Below are positions 9,295 through 20,967 of a stretch of 64,000 nt of DNA, one piece after another. The number at the start of each line of letters is the position of its first letter. Positions within the stretch are counted from its first letter, which is position 1. Below the pieces are notes generated by a model, which saw only the letters and a program-made list of their open reading frames with translations, made no database searches and was not told the origin of the DNA. The stretch is from Kappaphycus alvarezii (taxonomy: Eukaryota > Rhodophyta > Florideophyceae > Gigartinales > Solieriaceae): NCBI GenBank assembly GCA_002205965.3, contig NADL03000039.1, positions 1 to 64,000 on the forward strand, written 5' to 3'. A program made the position numbers and the translations under genes.

Positions 9295-9919
9295 TGATGA
9301 CCAGAGGAGGACCTTCAGGAGACAACAACCCGCCCAGAAGAGGTTCCGGTCGTCCCCGAGAGGACCTCGTGCAGGTCCCAGTACGTCAGGAGCTGGTCGC
9401 GGCCATTCATCGGGACCGTCCACCACAACTTCATCTCTAGCTCTCCTTCACAACCATGCACAGCATACAGTCGGAAGAAGAAGATTATCTTTTTGGCTGC
9501 GCAATATCTCCGAGGATGCGAACGATGCGCAGGTCATTTCTTATTTCATGATAAGCATCTGTTTATGTTTTAGGGCGCTACATGGACCGCACTTATCTTA
9601 CGAAGATTCGTTCTTGATGATGCGCGTCTTCTTTTCTTATCGCATCCATTCCTCCGGCATCTTCCAGAAGAGTTTGCATATCACATATATTTTTTCACTC
9701 TTGGAAGATTCGGAAGAGTCACGGAAGAAGAATGTATTCAACCCCACCTCGATTATCAAACCAATATATGAGGCTATGCTACAAAGTGAGGTACCAGTAA
9801 TGCGAACCTACTTTTTAGAGCATCATATTGGTAATCAGTTGCATCCGTACCCGTTTGAGAGACCATACATTTTATCAATAAGACAGCGAACACTAACGGA
9901 AGCAGAAGAAGAGCAGTGA
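9287..9919 (+). CDS. Gypsy1 extra ORF, Arg/Ser/Gly linker plus domain copy b
   Basis: This frame is open from 9287 to TGA 9917-9919, with the first good ATG at 9548. The first 60 or so residues are rich in Arg, Ser, Gly and Pro (SGAGRGHSSGPSTTTSS), a nucleic-acid-binding style linker. The domain then repeats copy a: ISICLCFRALHGP against INICLCFRTLNGP, ED...LMMRVFFSY against EDFRLLIRVLFSF, and SIIKPIYEAML against NIIRPIYVFLK. Copies a and b differ by one frame step at the stop of a. A single indel, real or an error, would join them into one two-domain protein of about 350 residues. The function is unknown. Confidence 0.5.
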   Translation, partial: SSDDDQRRTFRRQQPAQKRFRSSPRGPRAGPSTSGAGRGHSSGPSTTTSSLALLHNHAQHTVGRRRLSFWLRNISEDANDAQVISYFMISICLCFRALHGPHLSYEDSFLMMRVFFSYRIHSSGIFQKSLHITYIFSLLEDSEESRKKNVFNPTSIIKPIYEAMLQSEVPVMRTYFLEHHIGNQLHPYPFERPYILSIRQRTLTEAEEEQ

Positions 9920-9939
9920 CGAGTCGGGACGTTCGTCTT

Positions 9940-9952
9940 GAGCGAGAGGGCG
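9940..9952 (+). other. Candidate polypurine tract of Gypsy1
   Basis: GAGCGAGAGGG, purine-rich apart from one C, lies directly before the 3' LTR and is where plus-strand cDNA synthesis would start. It is imperfect, so confidence is moderate. Confidence 0.45.
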
Positions 9953-10663
9953 TGATGTGCGCAAATTCGCACACGAAAAAAATCTAGATGAGGACCATGA
10001 TTGTATACAGTATCGGAATTGGGAAGATATTTTTACAGTTTTTGAATTTGCAAGATATTTTTAATTTGGGTGAGTGTGGCAAATTCGTCGGTTGATTTTT
10101 TCATTTTAGGACACGCTGTCATAGTAGATGTCAGTACAGTTCCAGGTTGTGGGTGATACTACAAGTAGCTCTGAAAGGTCTATATAATGGCCACATCAAT
10201 TCCCACCCTGGCCGATGGGTGGCTGGCATGGGTATGGCACCTAGATATTTACCTTGAGGAAATATCTTCTAATAGTCTCTCTGGTTCACACGATTACCGT
10301 GAATACATTTTATGGTTATTAGTATGTTTGTTTGAGACTTTTGGGGTAGCCAAAAGTCTATATAAGCCGAGTAAACTGCTTCCTTTAGTGGAGGTGAAGC
10401 AAGTTGGCAGACAACTTCAAGCCAAGTCCCGAGTAGTAGGAAGTTGAGAGTCAACTTCAGACCCAAAAAACTTTTTCTTACGCTAGTCGCAGAGCGTCGG
10501 TGGTAGACCCTGCCCCTTTTATACTTGCTTGTAGCTTTCTCAACTCTCTTCTATATACACTCCCTTTGTTCGTTCAACAATACCACGGTAGCACTTGTCG
10601 CTCGCAACACCTCCTTCTCAGTAATTGGTTCTGAGGTCTCTTCCCGCCGATTTACCCCTATCA
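9953..10663 (+). repeat. Gypsy1 3' LTR
   Basis: A near-identical copy of 3164-3884, 711 against 721 bp, with the same TG...CA ends and the same dyad-TATA unit. The differences are mainly homopolymer length changes, for example shorter T, G and C runs here. The sequence switches directly to copia pol at 10664. Confidence 0.92.
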
Positions 10664-13600
10664 CCATTCCTAGAAATGACCGCAGTTCTCCCAAATTTTT
10701 CACATCAAATTTAAACCAATCTCCTTCTTCACAGCTGCCACAGACTGGTTTGAAGGCGAAATGACAATGATGTCATCCACATACAGCAATATCTATACGT
10801 TTGCCTGCGATAGACACAAGTTCTGATCGAAGTGGGCGAAATCTTAACGTGAGTAATACTTCCTCCACTTATCATACCAAAGCTTTGCAGATTGCTTCAA
10901 CCCGTAAAGTTACTTACAAAGCTTAAAAATCTTTCCCTCAGAACAGAGAAGAAATCAACAGGTCTGAATGTAGATGTCCTCAGATTCCTGAATCTCTCCG
11001 TACAAGAATGCCGTATTCACATCTAGTTGATGGATTGAATACCCCCTCTGGTCAGCCAAAGCAAGGCATGTCCTCACCGTACCAAAGTCGACAACGGGCG
11101 CAATAGTCTGATCATTATTCCTTTGCATGGATTCCTTCACAACTAACCTTGCTCTGTGACGCACGACCTTGCCCTCCTCGTTGCGCTTGCGAACGAACAC
11201 GAAACGTGTCGGCAGGGTATTTGCTCCCTTCACATTGTTCACTACCTCCCAGGTCCATGTTTCATAAAAGACTTCAACTCCGACTCGATTGCATTTCTCT
11301 ACTCATCTGCATCACGTTGCTCGAATGCCTCAGTGACAGTCGCAGGATCGTTATCTTCTTCATTGATCAAAGCTAATGCCTCATTAAATTTGCACTTCCC
11401 GGAGTGTACCGCACTGTAGCCTCCCTATTGCATAGTGGGTAACGACGCTGAGACGCATCAGCAGTCTTCAAGTTGCCGTCAGAACCATGTTCCTGTCCGA
11501 CATCTTTCGGACTCTCCATCACATCAGGCCCTGCAGTCTGCAAATTTCCCACCATGTTCTGTTCCGACTTCTTCCGCACTCTCCACTGCTCCAGGATCTG
11601 GAGAGTGCGCTAATATATCAAATTGTTCCATCACAGTAGCAGATTCATGAGTTTGATGCTCCTTTGTTGATTCCTCAACATTCGCCACTTGTTGTTGCGT
11701 AAATTCACCTACAAATGCGTAAATTCACCTAAGAATGGCACATCCAAATTTTGCTCCAAGCCCTCTCCTCGCTATGCAACGAAGTAGTATCAGCAACTTG
11801 CCCGTCATCTTCAATATGTCTTGCTCTAAACCCAAATCTCGCCCCGGAAACTAATCCTCCACTATGGTAACATCACGACTTATGACAACCGAAGCTTTTG
11901 ACGGTATCAAAAGCTTGTATTGGCTGTTTTCGAAGCAGCCAATCACTATTCTACGCTCCGATTTTGAATCTAATTTCTTGCGCAAGTCTTTGGCGATGTG
12001 ATGCCATCCAAGGCACCCAAACATTCTAAAGTGTCGCAAGTCGGGCTTCTCTCCAGACAGTGCCTCGTGAGAGGTTTTAGAATCAATTCGAGGGCAAAAT
12101 AATCGGTTTCGAATCTTCGTGGCATTCACCACAGCCTCAGCCCAAAATCTTCTCGAGAACCATGCGTGCTCCAACATGGCGGCGTGAAGATTACGCAATA
12201 GTCCTGTTCGCATGCTCAGCCATACCTTTCAGGTTCGGCGAATATGGTGGGGTTATTTCGTGCTCAATTCCTTGCTGTGCAAGGTACCCTCGTAGGGCAA
12301 CATACTCATCACCCGCATCACTCTTCAATCGCTTAATCTGACAGGCGTACCTCCTCTCCAACTAGGCCTGATACAACTTGAACTCCTCAGCCACCTGGCT
12401 CTTCCTGCAAATCGGCACTGCGGTCACAAATCCACTGTACTCATCATTAAATGTCACAAAACACTTAGATCCAGAGAAGAATGAGACAGACATAGGACCG
12501 CAAACGTCCGAATGGATTACAGTACACTTTTGCTTAGATTTTGAATTGTTTTTTCCTCGGTCGTTGCCGCATCTGTTTTTCCTTTCAAGCAACCTTCACA
12601 GTCTGTCTGTGATGCCTTGTGAGGGGCAATCCCCAGTCTGCCCTTACCCTACGCAGTCTCGTAATGCTCTCTAGATGAGCATGGCCAAGCCGCTCATGCG
12701 ACAACTTCAGAGCTGCTTGGTCAGGGTCTTTTCCATCGCCATCGATGCCATTCCTCGATATTGCAGCAGCTGCAATACACCTATCTTCATCCATTGAAGT
12801 GGCACTTCCAATGATTTGATGTACCCCTGTTTCTTTCTGGCCTCCAACAGAATCAACCGTCCTTTAGCCCGACGGCCATCGTAGCAGGCATTTTAATATT
12901 GTATCTCCTCACAAAGCCTTGAGAATGACAACAAATTACAGTTTAACTGTTGCACAACCAACACGTTTCTCAGGACCATGATGCGCTCATAACAGTAAAC
13001 GGAGGACCCAACGAAAGTGCGAAGACCCAGAGTTCCTCTATGAGATGCCCAAACCCTGTTGCCATCTCCCAGCAAAACTGCCTTTGGCTCAATCGGGTGA
13101 ACATTGTTCAGCATGTCCGCATCCCAGACCATGTGGTCAGATGCCCTACTATCCATCAAGAACATTTAGGGCTTCTCCCATTACCAGTCTTCGTCGACTT
13201 ACGCTGGATGCGAATGCACACGGAGATACGCATGCCCAAATGTGCGAGCACTCCAATCTGCCTGTTCACTTTCCCTTCTTCAACCTTTGGGAGATTCTCT
13301 AGCAAGGAGCAATCTTGGTGGCCTTGGACTGCCACTCTCGCGATCCCTGGACACTCGGTCCTCATCATCAAATGTGACACGCTTATGGTCTCGTTCTTGA
13401 GACTTCATCGGGCAATTAGCCATGATATGAACAACTTGCTTACACTTGAAGCATCTACGCGTCTCCAAGGTCCTGGGAGAACTTTTACCATAGTGCATGC
13501 CCTTGTCACTGCTTGCAGCGAATTCCATCCCACTTACTTGCCCTCTAGGCCCTTCAAGGACCTCAAAAGTTGATCATCATAGACTTGTATCACTGATGCA

Positions 13601-14176
13601 GTAGCGGTTTCCCAGTCTAGCTCCGCTTGAGACATCTGCAGTGAAGCAAGTACCGCACCAAAGAAACAAGCAGAGTAGCAACCTACAACTCACCATAGAT
13701 TTCGCTGCCATCGCAGCAAGGCGATTGAATATCTCTTCAAAACACTCCACATAGTTCTGCATTGATTGTCCTGAATACCTCTTGTGCGACAACGTTGCCT
13801 GCAACTGAACCTCGGTTGCAGTATTCGATATTGCATACCTGTCCTTTAGTAGTTACAACATTCCAAAGAGACTGTTCTTTGCAGTCAAAAAGACAGATCG
13901 GGCGGTCACCAAGTCCTTGAATGAGGATAGCCCTGGCCGTAGCCACCTTGTTTTTCAACCTCCTCATTTAACTCCGTGTTATCACCGACAACATTCGCCC
14001 TTATCATCCGATAACACCCTTATCCTCAAGTACAGCTTCCGTTCTTGCTGCCTAGATCTGGTAGTTCTCCCCAGACTTCCCATAGAAGCGAAACGCCTTC
14101 TTATTGTCCTCCATAACGGCTCAAATCTCAGCACCAAGTTCACGACGTTCAATACTTCAACAGATAACTTAGACAT
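10664..14176 (-). pseudogene. Ty1/copia gag-pol, 5' part (interrupted by Gypsy1)
   Basis: Minus-strand reading, from high to low coordinates: gag start MSKLSVEVL at 14176; a Gag core with YVECFEEIFNRL near 13740; a CCHC knuckle (CFKCKQVVHIMANC) near 13460; a copia protease motif FLMDSRASDHM near 13160; the pre-integrase LSHERLGHAHLES near 12700; integrase with HSDVCGPM (about 12510), KSDAGDEY (about 12330) and AEHANRT (about 12200) as the catalytic D, D, E; FWAEAVVNATKIRNR (about 12150); then reverse transcriptase RARLVVKE and QLDVNTAFLYGE (11240-10990) and YVDDIIVIS (about 10785). The gene stops at FLGM beside the Gypsy1 LTR and resumes at 3163. Many frameshifts and stops are present, so it is an old element. 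The order PR-IN-RT-RH is diagnostic of Ty1/copia. Confidence 0.85.
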
Positions 14177-14254
14177 AAATCACTCGAGCGAAACCTTGCC
14201 ACACTCACAACTTCAGAACACAGGTACTCAAAACTTCAACACAGAAAAGCGATA

Positions 14255-14267
14255 GCAGGGCCCATAA
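14255..14267 (-). other. Copia primer-binding site matching the initiator tRNA-Met anticodon region
   Basis: On the plus strand GCAGGGCCCATAA matches the anticodon arm of eukaryotic initiator tRNA-Met (GCTGGGCCCATAA) at 12 of 13 bases. The minus-strand element RNA would therefore pair with a tRNA half-molecule, as described for Drosophila copia and yeast Ty5. The site directly follows the putative LTR end (ACCCA, plus position 14268), 78 bases upstream of the gag ATG. Confidence 0.7.
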
Positions 14268-14640
14268 TGGGTTTTTGGTGTCAGATAAAGATGTACTCAG
14301 TTTACTCCAACTCTGTCTACTTTTGTAGCACCCCACAATTAGATAAACAGCCAAGAATCAAAACTTCTAACCCCAACGAACTAAGAAAGCCACAAACCAG
14401 TAGACAAATTATCTGGGCCGCACAACAAAACTAACAACAAGTGCATACTGAAAACACGTTGCTCAACTTAAAACCATGAACTAGAATCAGATAGCCTTCC
14501 TAGCAAAATACCAACTTGACTCTCGGCCTTAACACAAACGTAGCATGCACTATCAGAAATAACATCAAAACACAAATCAATTAACACATGTAGAGTTGTC
14601 TGTCGACATACAAAAAAACAGAAATCTTACAAAAACTCAA
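14268..14640 (-). repeat. Putative copia 5' LTR
   Basis: It is inferred from the position of the primer-binding site: the LTR should end (CA on the minus strand) at plus positions 14268-14269. The outer end is not defined because no matching 3' LTR was found near 2233. The sequence is AT-rich without a reading frame. Confidence 0.4.
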
Positions 14641-14737
14641 AAGATATCCGCCTGGTGTCTTCCAACTTCTGGAAGGGCGGAAGATATTACATCAATTAGG
14701 CAGAAAGATCGACGATTTTCGCACCCACATCAACGTA

Positions 14738-15045
14738 TTAAAGCTGAGTAACCTGCTTTCTCTTTTGAAAGTCAAGCAAGAAAGGAGAAAACGCGATGTA
14801 AAATCCGAAGTAGTTTTAAGGAGTTGAAATTCAACCCTAGTCCATGAATAATTTTTCTAACGGTGTTCACATAGCATCAGTGGTAGACTATGCCTTTTTT
14901 ATTCTTTCTGATAGCTTTCTCAACTGTCATTCTTACTCGTCTATTTTTTATCAACTACACCACGGTAGTTTTTTTCTGCCCTTGCAACCCCTTCTTGTTG
15001 GGGTAATTGGTTCTGAGTATCTCTTCTGGCGACAATTTATCCTCA
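14738..15045 (+). repeat. Diverged Gypsy1-family LTR remnant
   Basis: It aligns to the 3' half of the Gypsy1 LTR. AGCTGAGTAACCTGCTT corresponds to AGCCGAGTAAACTGCTT, CAGTGGTAGACTATGCC to CGGTGGTAGACCCTGCC, and GGTAATTGGTTCTGAG is identical. It ends TATCCTCA at the LTR end position. No internal element sequence follows, so this is a truncated or solo LTR. Confidence 0.7.
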
Positions 15046-15092
15046 TGAAGAATGTCGCCACATAAAAAGAGAAGGGTTTTTTTGGTCCTCCT

Positions 15093-15470
15093 TAATCGGA
15101 ATGGCTGTCCGTGTGGCAATGCCAGTTGCCACCCATTTGGCGAAAGTTCCGAAGTAGAGCGTGAAAGGGCAGTGAAGCGATGTTCAGGGACTTAGAACGT
15201 TTCAATTCTACAAATAGATGGTCCATGCCAATGCGAGCATGGTTAAGGGGTTTGATTGGGCAACACTCCAGGGAAGAGAGGCGAGCGGGGGTCAAAGGAT
15301 GCAAGACGGATATATCAAAATTAGTCTGTGACCCCGTTCTCTAGAAGTGCTTTGAAGTCCATGGCCATGTTGCAGTGACTCAAATACATGGTGCCGGGCG
15401 GCATTGTACATATCTGCGGCAAACAATCTGGTTTCTGAGTCGTGCTACCAGCCGCGTGTGACCCGTGAGT
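15093..15470 (-). mobile_element. RLE family A fragment, copy 2 (diverged)
   Basis: It is homologous to 127-500 in the same orientation: AATCGGAATGGCTG, GCGAGCATGGTTAAGGGG and CCCGTTCTCTAGAAG match in order with many substitutions. It is more decayed than the other copies and no usable frame remains. It encodes, on the minus strand, the remains of the RLE C-terminus. Confidence 0.6.
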
Positions 15471-15532
15471 GTAGTCCATCCCATTTGTTGCATTGTGAAG
15501 CGATAAGCCATCGCTGACCTTGAGAAAGGCAA

Positions 15533-16015
15533 TTGGAGTTCAAGCTACTGTGCAACTGTTTCGGTGTCTATACAGTAGGATTCTTGTCACTTGTAGTGCC
15601 CTCATCTCGTACTAGAGAAGGGTGTGGAAGCGTTAGGCCGGATGATAGAGAAATTTTTTGGAACGTTAGCATAGGTATAGAGGATTCTGATGTATGCCGA
15701 GAATTCCACCTACTTATGAAGACCGAAGGACACGAAAAAACCCATCTCATGGTATCGGGCTCATCTCCATTACGATATAGCGGCTGCAGCGTTTTGGCTT
15801 TCAAGTCATTGTCTAGCAAGCTTTTTAAGACCTTGCTACCAGTTCCTATTAAAGAGCTCGGTACATACGAAGCAGCTGCGGACGCTCATCGGAGGTGGTC
15901 ACTAATCAGGTATAGCGAGTGCGTGACAGGGTCTTGGCCCAGTCCTAAGTCCAATGAATTCGAAGATATCACTTCGTTTATAGCTATTACTGCAGCGAAT
16001 CTTTCCGTTTCATAG
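15533..16015 (+). CDS. Unrecognised 160-codon reading frame
   Basis: The start is MEFKLLCNCFGVYTVGFLSL, a hydrophobic N-terminus that could pass as a signal peptide, followed by a mixed hydrophilic body without motifs I know. It lies just outside a decayed retroelement fragment. The opposite strand also has an open stretch, so chance is a real possibility. No function is proposed. Confidence 0.2.
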   Translation: MEFKLLCNCFGVYTVGFLSLVVPSSRTREGCGSVRPDDREIFWNVSIGIEDSDVCREFHLLMKTEGHEKTHLMVSGSSPLRYSGCSVLAFKSLSSKLFKTLLPVPIKELGTYEAAADAHRRWSLIRYSECVTGSWPSPKSNEFEDITSFIAITAANLSVS

Positions 16016-19000
16016 AGATAAGTTGCTTGAGTTTGCCATTCATTGCGCTCGCAACGTTTCTAGTTTTCCTGATCACTTCTACTATCTCTAGGCCGTTTAT
16101 ATGCCGGCTTGATCTGCGATTTGGCTGAAAAACGGGACATCTTTCGGTCCCAAGGGCATCTTGGATGTATGCATTACTATTAGCTTAAGCAATATATCGT
16201 AAAAATGTCAATCTTCGACGTAGTGCAAATGTTTGGAACCTTCGGCGATGTTTGCTGCGGTGGCTATAGATTGAGCGCTGTGAAGGTCTCCCGAAACTGC
16301 CCAAAGGTTGCGCCCGCTTACTCTACTGAGGATAGAATGTTAATATGCTGCTTCTGGGGTATCATTAAGTACAACAACTGAAACAGAGCATTACATCCAA
16401 AAAGTGATTAATAGAAGCAATGCGGTATCTTCAAAGGACCCCAAAAGCTCACCGTCGGAATAGATCACATAAAAGATTTTCTCTACGAGCCACTTGAATT
16501 ACCTTCTGACCTATGCAGATAAATTGTATGCCACAGATACGTTAAATGATTGTGATATTCCTCTCCGCCTTTTTCTTCTCCCCATCTCGCGGTATGTAGC
16601 ACCTTTGTGGGCTTTACTGCAAGCAAGGTCTTTTTGAGCGTTTTTTGAGGGTTATTGTCAGTGATATACGACACGAGAGAGGTTTCAAGATGAGAGGGAT
16701 GGAGAACGGAATCTGAATATCGCGGAAACTGCTTGGAGCGGCTAAAGACTTGCGGAGAAGAACCAGTCCGTATACCACTATAGTAGGACCAGAATAGTCG
16801 GACTTCTCCTCCTCTTCTCCTTCGATAATCTGATACCTCAGGTAGTCCGAGGTGGTATATTTTCCCTTTCAGCTCAACTTCTGAGATAGTTAAGCCGAAA
16901 ATTTGACTATTACTGCCACTTCTTGGCGATTTTGCGCCCTGTACTGAAGTTTGCCTTCTGCGATTCTTTGAAGATTTCTATGTTTCGCCTTACATTCCCT
17001 TCAGTGATCAGAGAGGCTTAAACTGAAGCAATGGTTGAAAGTATTGTCCCTTTGAGTATAGAGCTTGGAACAAAAATCCTAGGAAAAATAAACACCTAAA
17101 ATATAATAAGCATTGCAATTTTGAACTTCGAGATGCGCACCATACTTCCAAGAAGACAGGGAAGCCACAGCTTTGAAAATAAAGGGACTGGGCCGGGAGA
17201 GGTATTAGTGGCGACGCTAGTAGTATTTCAGAGTCTTTGCCTGCCTCTGAATTCTGCACTGAATTTTTCCTCACCCCTTTTTACATAGACATTTTGAAAG
17301 TATCAGCACTCACGAGAAAGTACCAAAACTCTAAAATACTGGTACAAAGTACCATTTATGGTATTTTGCCCGTCTCAGTGCTTACCGTACCATGTAAAGC
17401 ACAATTGCCACAATTTTTGGCCCAAAGCCATGTAATTTGCAATATTGATAATTGAATGGCCCTCGCTATCTAAATTTGAGATAATTTACCGTAGTAAGAC
17501 CCTTTATTTGGCTCTTTGTGCAACTCTTGCAGTTGTTGACAGTTTTTGAACAAAAATGTTTTCGATAAAAGAAGGCTTGGAAAAAAGTAGGCCCAGAGAG
17601 ACTCCCTAGCTTAGGAACGAAATTTATGATTCAACGCTGCAAATGTTCCCTGATGGTTCAGTCTTCGGCATGCCTACGAAATAAGAACAATATATGAATG
17701 ATATTTGAAACCACGCGGGTCTTTGGCGATCGTCGTCCCCTGCGACTTCATTCAAAAGCTACCGTGATGCAATTTGTAATTAAAAAAGTAATAAAAACTC
17801 CTCTCTCTTGTGAAAAAACCGCCGTGTGATAGACCCTCAATAGTCCAAAAAGTTTAAAAACTATTTCAAGATAGCTGCCAATGTACAGTACTGAGCTGGT
17901 GCCGTTGCTGTTGTATAACGAAATAGGTGTCGATCAAAAACACAAAAAAATTGAGTACTATATCCTCACGCCAAGGGATCCCTCAGGGAACAGCTGACCA
18001 TATTTCATGCATTAAAAACACTCCAAATTTCCCCCAAGGGACTAGCATAATTTTGCAGAATTACGGAGGAGTTGCGTGATGTAGGGGCGTATTCGAAACA
18101 ATATAAGTACCAGAGTTTCTGTCGCGTGAGGGTTGCAATTTGGTTCCCCATGGTCGCAGCCAGCTTTTAAAGCGATGCTAGCAATCTGTTCAAGACATAA
18201 TCAACAGACAGAGCTAATCAATGGTCGAGACAATGAGTTTTAGAGATATTGAAGTGAGGCAAGTGGATTAAGGGAAGATAATGGGAAAACTCGAAGCTGA
18301 GTCAGGACTGCTTAACTCAGATGAGAAGGACAATTTCATAAGCGTCCGGCGAAAGAGAGGAGAAAGAACGGGTTGTCGGACTTTGAAGATGGGGACGGTG
18401 AACAGGAAGGAGTTAAGGAAAGATGATCAAATGAGGTATTGGATATAAACGCAGTGGTGTACGGGAAAGTACGAATGGTGATTTTAAGATACGAAACGAC
18501 TGCTGGTGTCGGTCTGTGAAGTCAGACTAGCTCGTTAATATCACAGGATATTGCTGCTAAAAAGGAACCGCAGTCGAAATCTTGGACTATGGTCGTCGCT
18601 TTGTTCTCTTTCGTACCATACCTTTGACAGTTGAGGGGGACAGCTGAGGAGGATTAGCCAATGTTTTGTGATGTCGGGTGATGGATAGATTGTGAGATGT
18701 GCAAGTAGACCCATACTTTCGAGTGTTGAAGCGGTACTACCGCAGATATTCAGAGATGGCGGTGTTAATTGAAGATACGGGAGCGAAAGATGATTGAGAT
18801 GAGCTGAGATCTTACGAGCTACATGAAATGGGGCGGCCAATTTAAAGGAGTAACTTGACCTGTTTTGCTCAAGCCTCTCTTTCGAATGAGATATTGAACG
18901 TCGACTGGAATGTAGGAGCCAAGCAGACTTTGCGACAGCTTTTCAATGAGGGCTAACCGTTGCAAAATATGTGCCAGGTGATGCCGATGATGCCTCGGCT

Positions 19001-20634
19001 AAAAATGAAACTTCAATTGAGCAGGAGCACGTACAGGAGGTACTTGGTTAGGGTAAAAGAAGATGACGCTGTACACATGATATGCTATTTGGACGAGACG
19101 GTGTGCAGTATAATTACATTTTTGGAAAAACCGATGGCCTTACAGAAGAATATAAACCCAGTTCCACAGTATCTTTACAAATTTTGAAAATGCATTTCAC
19201 AACACTAATATATTAACCAAGGCATCTCAGAAAGCAGTAGTGGTGAACTGCACACATCACTACAAAATGTAAACTGTGTTGGGGAAAACAATTCATTCAG
19301 AGATTTGTAGATCTCGATCCAATAAGGAATGAAATGTATGTTCCCAATGGAAGAGCATCTGAAACCCATACTTCTGATCAGTGCTTTACAGTACGCCAAT
19401 AAAATACATGAGGGCCAGAAATATTTTTGTTACACTTGCACTCAACGGAAATGGAATAGTTTCTAAAACATACAACAAAAAAGATATTAGGAAGTAAAAG
19501 TAGTGATGGCTAATGATTTATGCATGAATTACTTTCAATAGTAATTGATGCGCTAAGATATTCTATAAAGCGTGAAGCTAAGGTACTAAAATTCAACTTT
19601 AAGGTACTCTTTCTTTGGACCTCATAAAGCACCTGGAATCGTGTGTTACAGTGAGATTTACGCAGCACCATGATGAAATAGAAAACATGGTAACGCTATG
19701 GATTGGGGCTATAGAGAGATGATCACGGTGAAAACTAACAATAGTTTAAAATGATTATACTTCTGTATTTCCCATGGTCCTGTGCTTATGAAAGTGATAT
19801 AATCATAACAGATTCTCACATAATTGCTCCTCCTACGGACATGTCCGAAAAAAAAGACGAATAAATTGGGTGAATAGAGGAAACTAGGCCCCTATTTCGA
19901 TGTGACATGGCAAAAAATTCTCCATTGTGAGATAACGCGGCAGATCAGGTGGTCATTGTACCCAACAGGGTGGTTTTGACTGCAGATATTAGTTGATACG
20001 GCAACATGTCTAGCAAAGGTTTTGGATAGTGTATTCTGGATCTTTTTATCGCTTTGTGTACTGAAAAACATGCAATTACTGCTCTTAACGGAAAAGCAGA
20101 AATCTCCCGCTCAAAAAAGCGGAAGAATAAAATCACACTCATCATAAAAAAGAGGAAGAAAGATCGCCTCTCTTGGAGGGAACTTAGAAGAGTTAAACAA
20201 AATGAATAGAGTAAAAAAATGTGCTGAACTCTAAAGGAAACGAGGAGAAGCGCCTTGCTGGAGTTCTAAGACTTTTTGAAAAGTGTCTCACGAACACCGT
20301 CGAACAGTTGTCAGTTCCGCAGAAATAAAGGATTTTACAGAAGAAATATTTTGCTTGACAACAAATCCGGCTATTTGCGTCGAAGCTGATGGCAAATGAT
20401 TCATTTTTGTGGAGAATATTTCGTTTAATATTAAGCAATACCTCGAATGTTTTACTTCCTGTTTCAGTCTTACTGTACGTGAAGCGTATTGAGTTGTTTT
20501 CAGATAAACGCGCTTCTTTGAATTGTTCCCGAGCAATTCTATGCTCTCGAAGTAGGCCTGTATTGCCAGGAACAATCAAATGAAGCGGTAATTCAGAAAC
20601 AAATAGAAAGGGGTTTGTTCTCGATTACATCATC
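16016..20634. other. AT-rich region, no gene recognised
   Basis: Many short ORFs (up to about 100 codons) lie on both strands but none shows a domain, conserved block or consistent composition. An ORF at 18960-19187 is short and unassigned. No retroelement motif was found. It may hold very old repeats beyond recognition by eye. Confidence 0.4.
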
Positions 20635-20967
20635 ATGGCGGAAACCAAAGTTGATGATCTCTCTGTCATTTTCGACATCAAATCGTGTTCTGTAAAGAAG
20701 ATCGATGTTGACGTAAAATTGGTACTGAAAGACGGAAAAAGAGTTCAAATTGTGAAAGAGAGTGCACTGAAATTTTCATTACCCATCCTAGCCGTCCTTA
20801 ATGTTTTGATATATAGAGCAGAGATTTTCTTTTTTGATGATAAAGTTTCAATGCACACTTGCAGTTCTGATTATCAAAGCCGGAGGACAGTACAGCTTTT
20901 GGCAGGGAACTTTATTCGATTTCTGTGTAACGAGCTTGATGTAGAATTTATTCATTCTTTCCAGTAA
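20635..20967 (+). CDS. Unrecognised 110-codon reading frame
   Basis: It opens MAETKVDDLSVIFDIKSC, has alternating charged and hydrophobic residues (beta-like, DVDVKLVLKDGKRVQI) and one hydrophobic stretch (FSLPILAVLNVLIY), and ends LDVEFIHSFQ. The ATG context (ATCATGG) has G at +4. The composition looks more protein-like than neighbouring ORFs, but no family is recognised. It could be an exon or remnant of a longer gene. Confidence 0.3.
   Translation: MAETKVDDLSVIFDIKSCSVKKIDVDVKLVLKDGKRVQIVKESALKFSLPILAVLNVLIYRAEIFFFDDKVSMHTCSSDYQSRRTVQLLAGNFIRFLCNELDVEFIHSFQ

Larger units (their letters stand above)
3164..10663 (+). mobile_element. Complete Ty3/gypsy LTR retrotransposon (Gypsy1), nested in copia
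   Basis: A 7.5 kb element with two near-identical LTRs (3164-3884 and 9953-10663), both TG...CA. A primer-binding site lies 2 bases after the 5' LTR. The order gag, protease, reverse transcriptase, RNase H, integrase is typical of Ty3/gypsy, and an extra ORF region follows before the 3' LTR. It sits inside a minus-strand copia pol gene. No matching target-site duplication is visible (AATAC on the left, CCATT on the right). LTR differences are almost all one-base homopolymer indels, which suggests a recent insertion, sequencing errors, or both. Confidence 0.93.

Noticed and set aside
8920-9570. Intron acceptor (TTTATGTTTTAG/G near 9571) making ORF3 a spliced, env-like product
   Set aside because: The similarity between the two ORF3 domain copies extends upstream through this site, so the sequence is more likely coding than intronic.
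12950-13573. 207-codon plus ORF, the longest in that area
   Set aside because: It runs antisense to the copia CCHC knuckle and protease. The composition is a mirror of the real gene.
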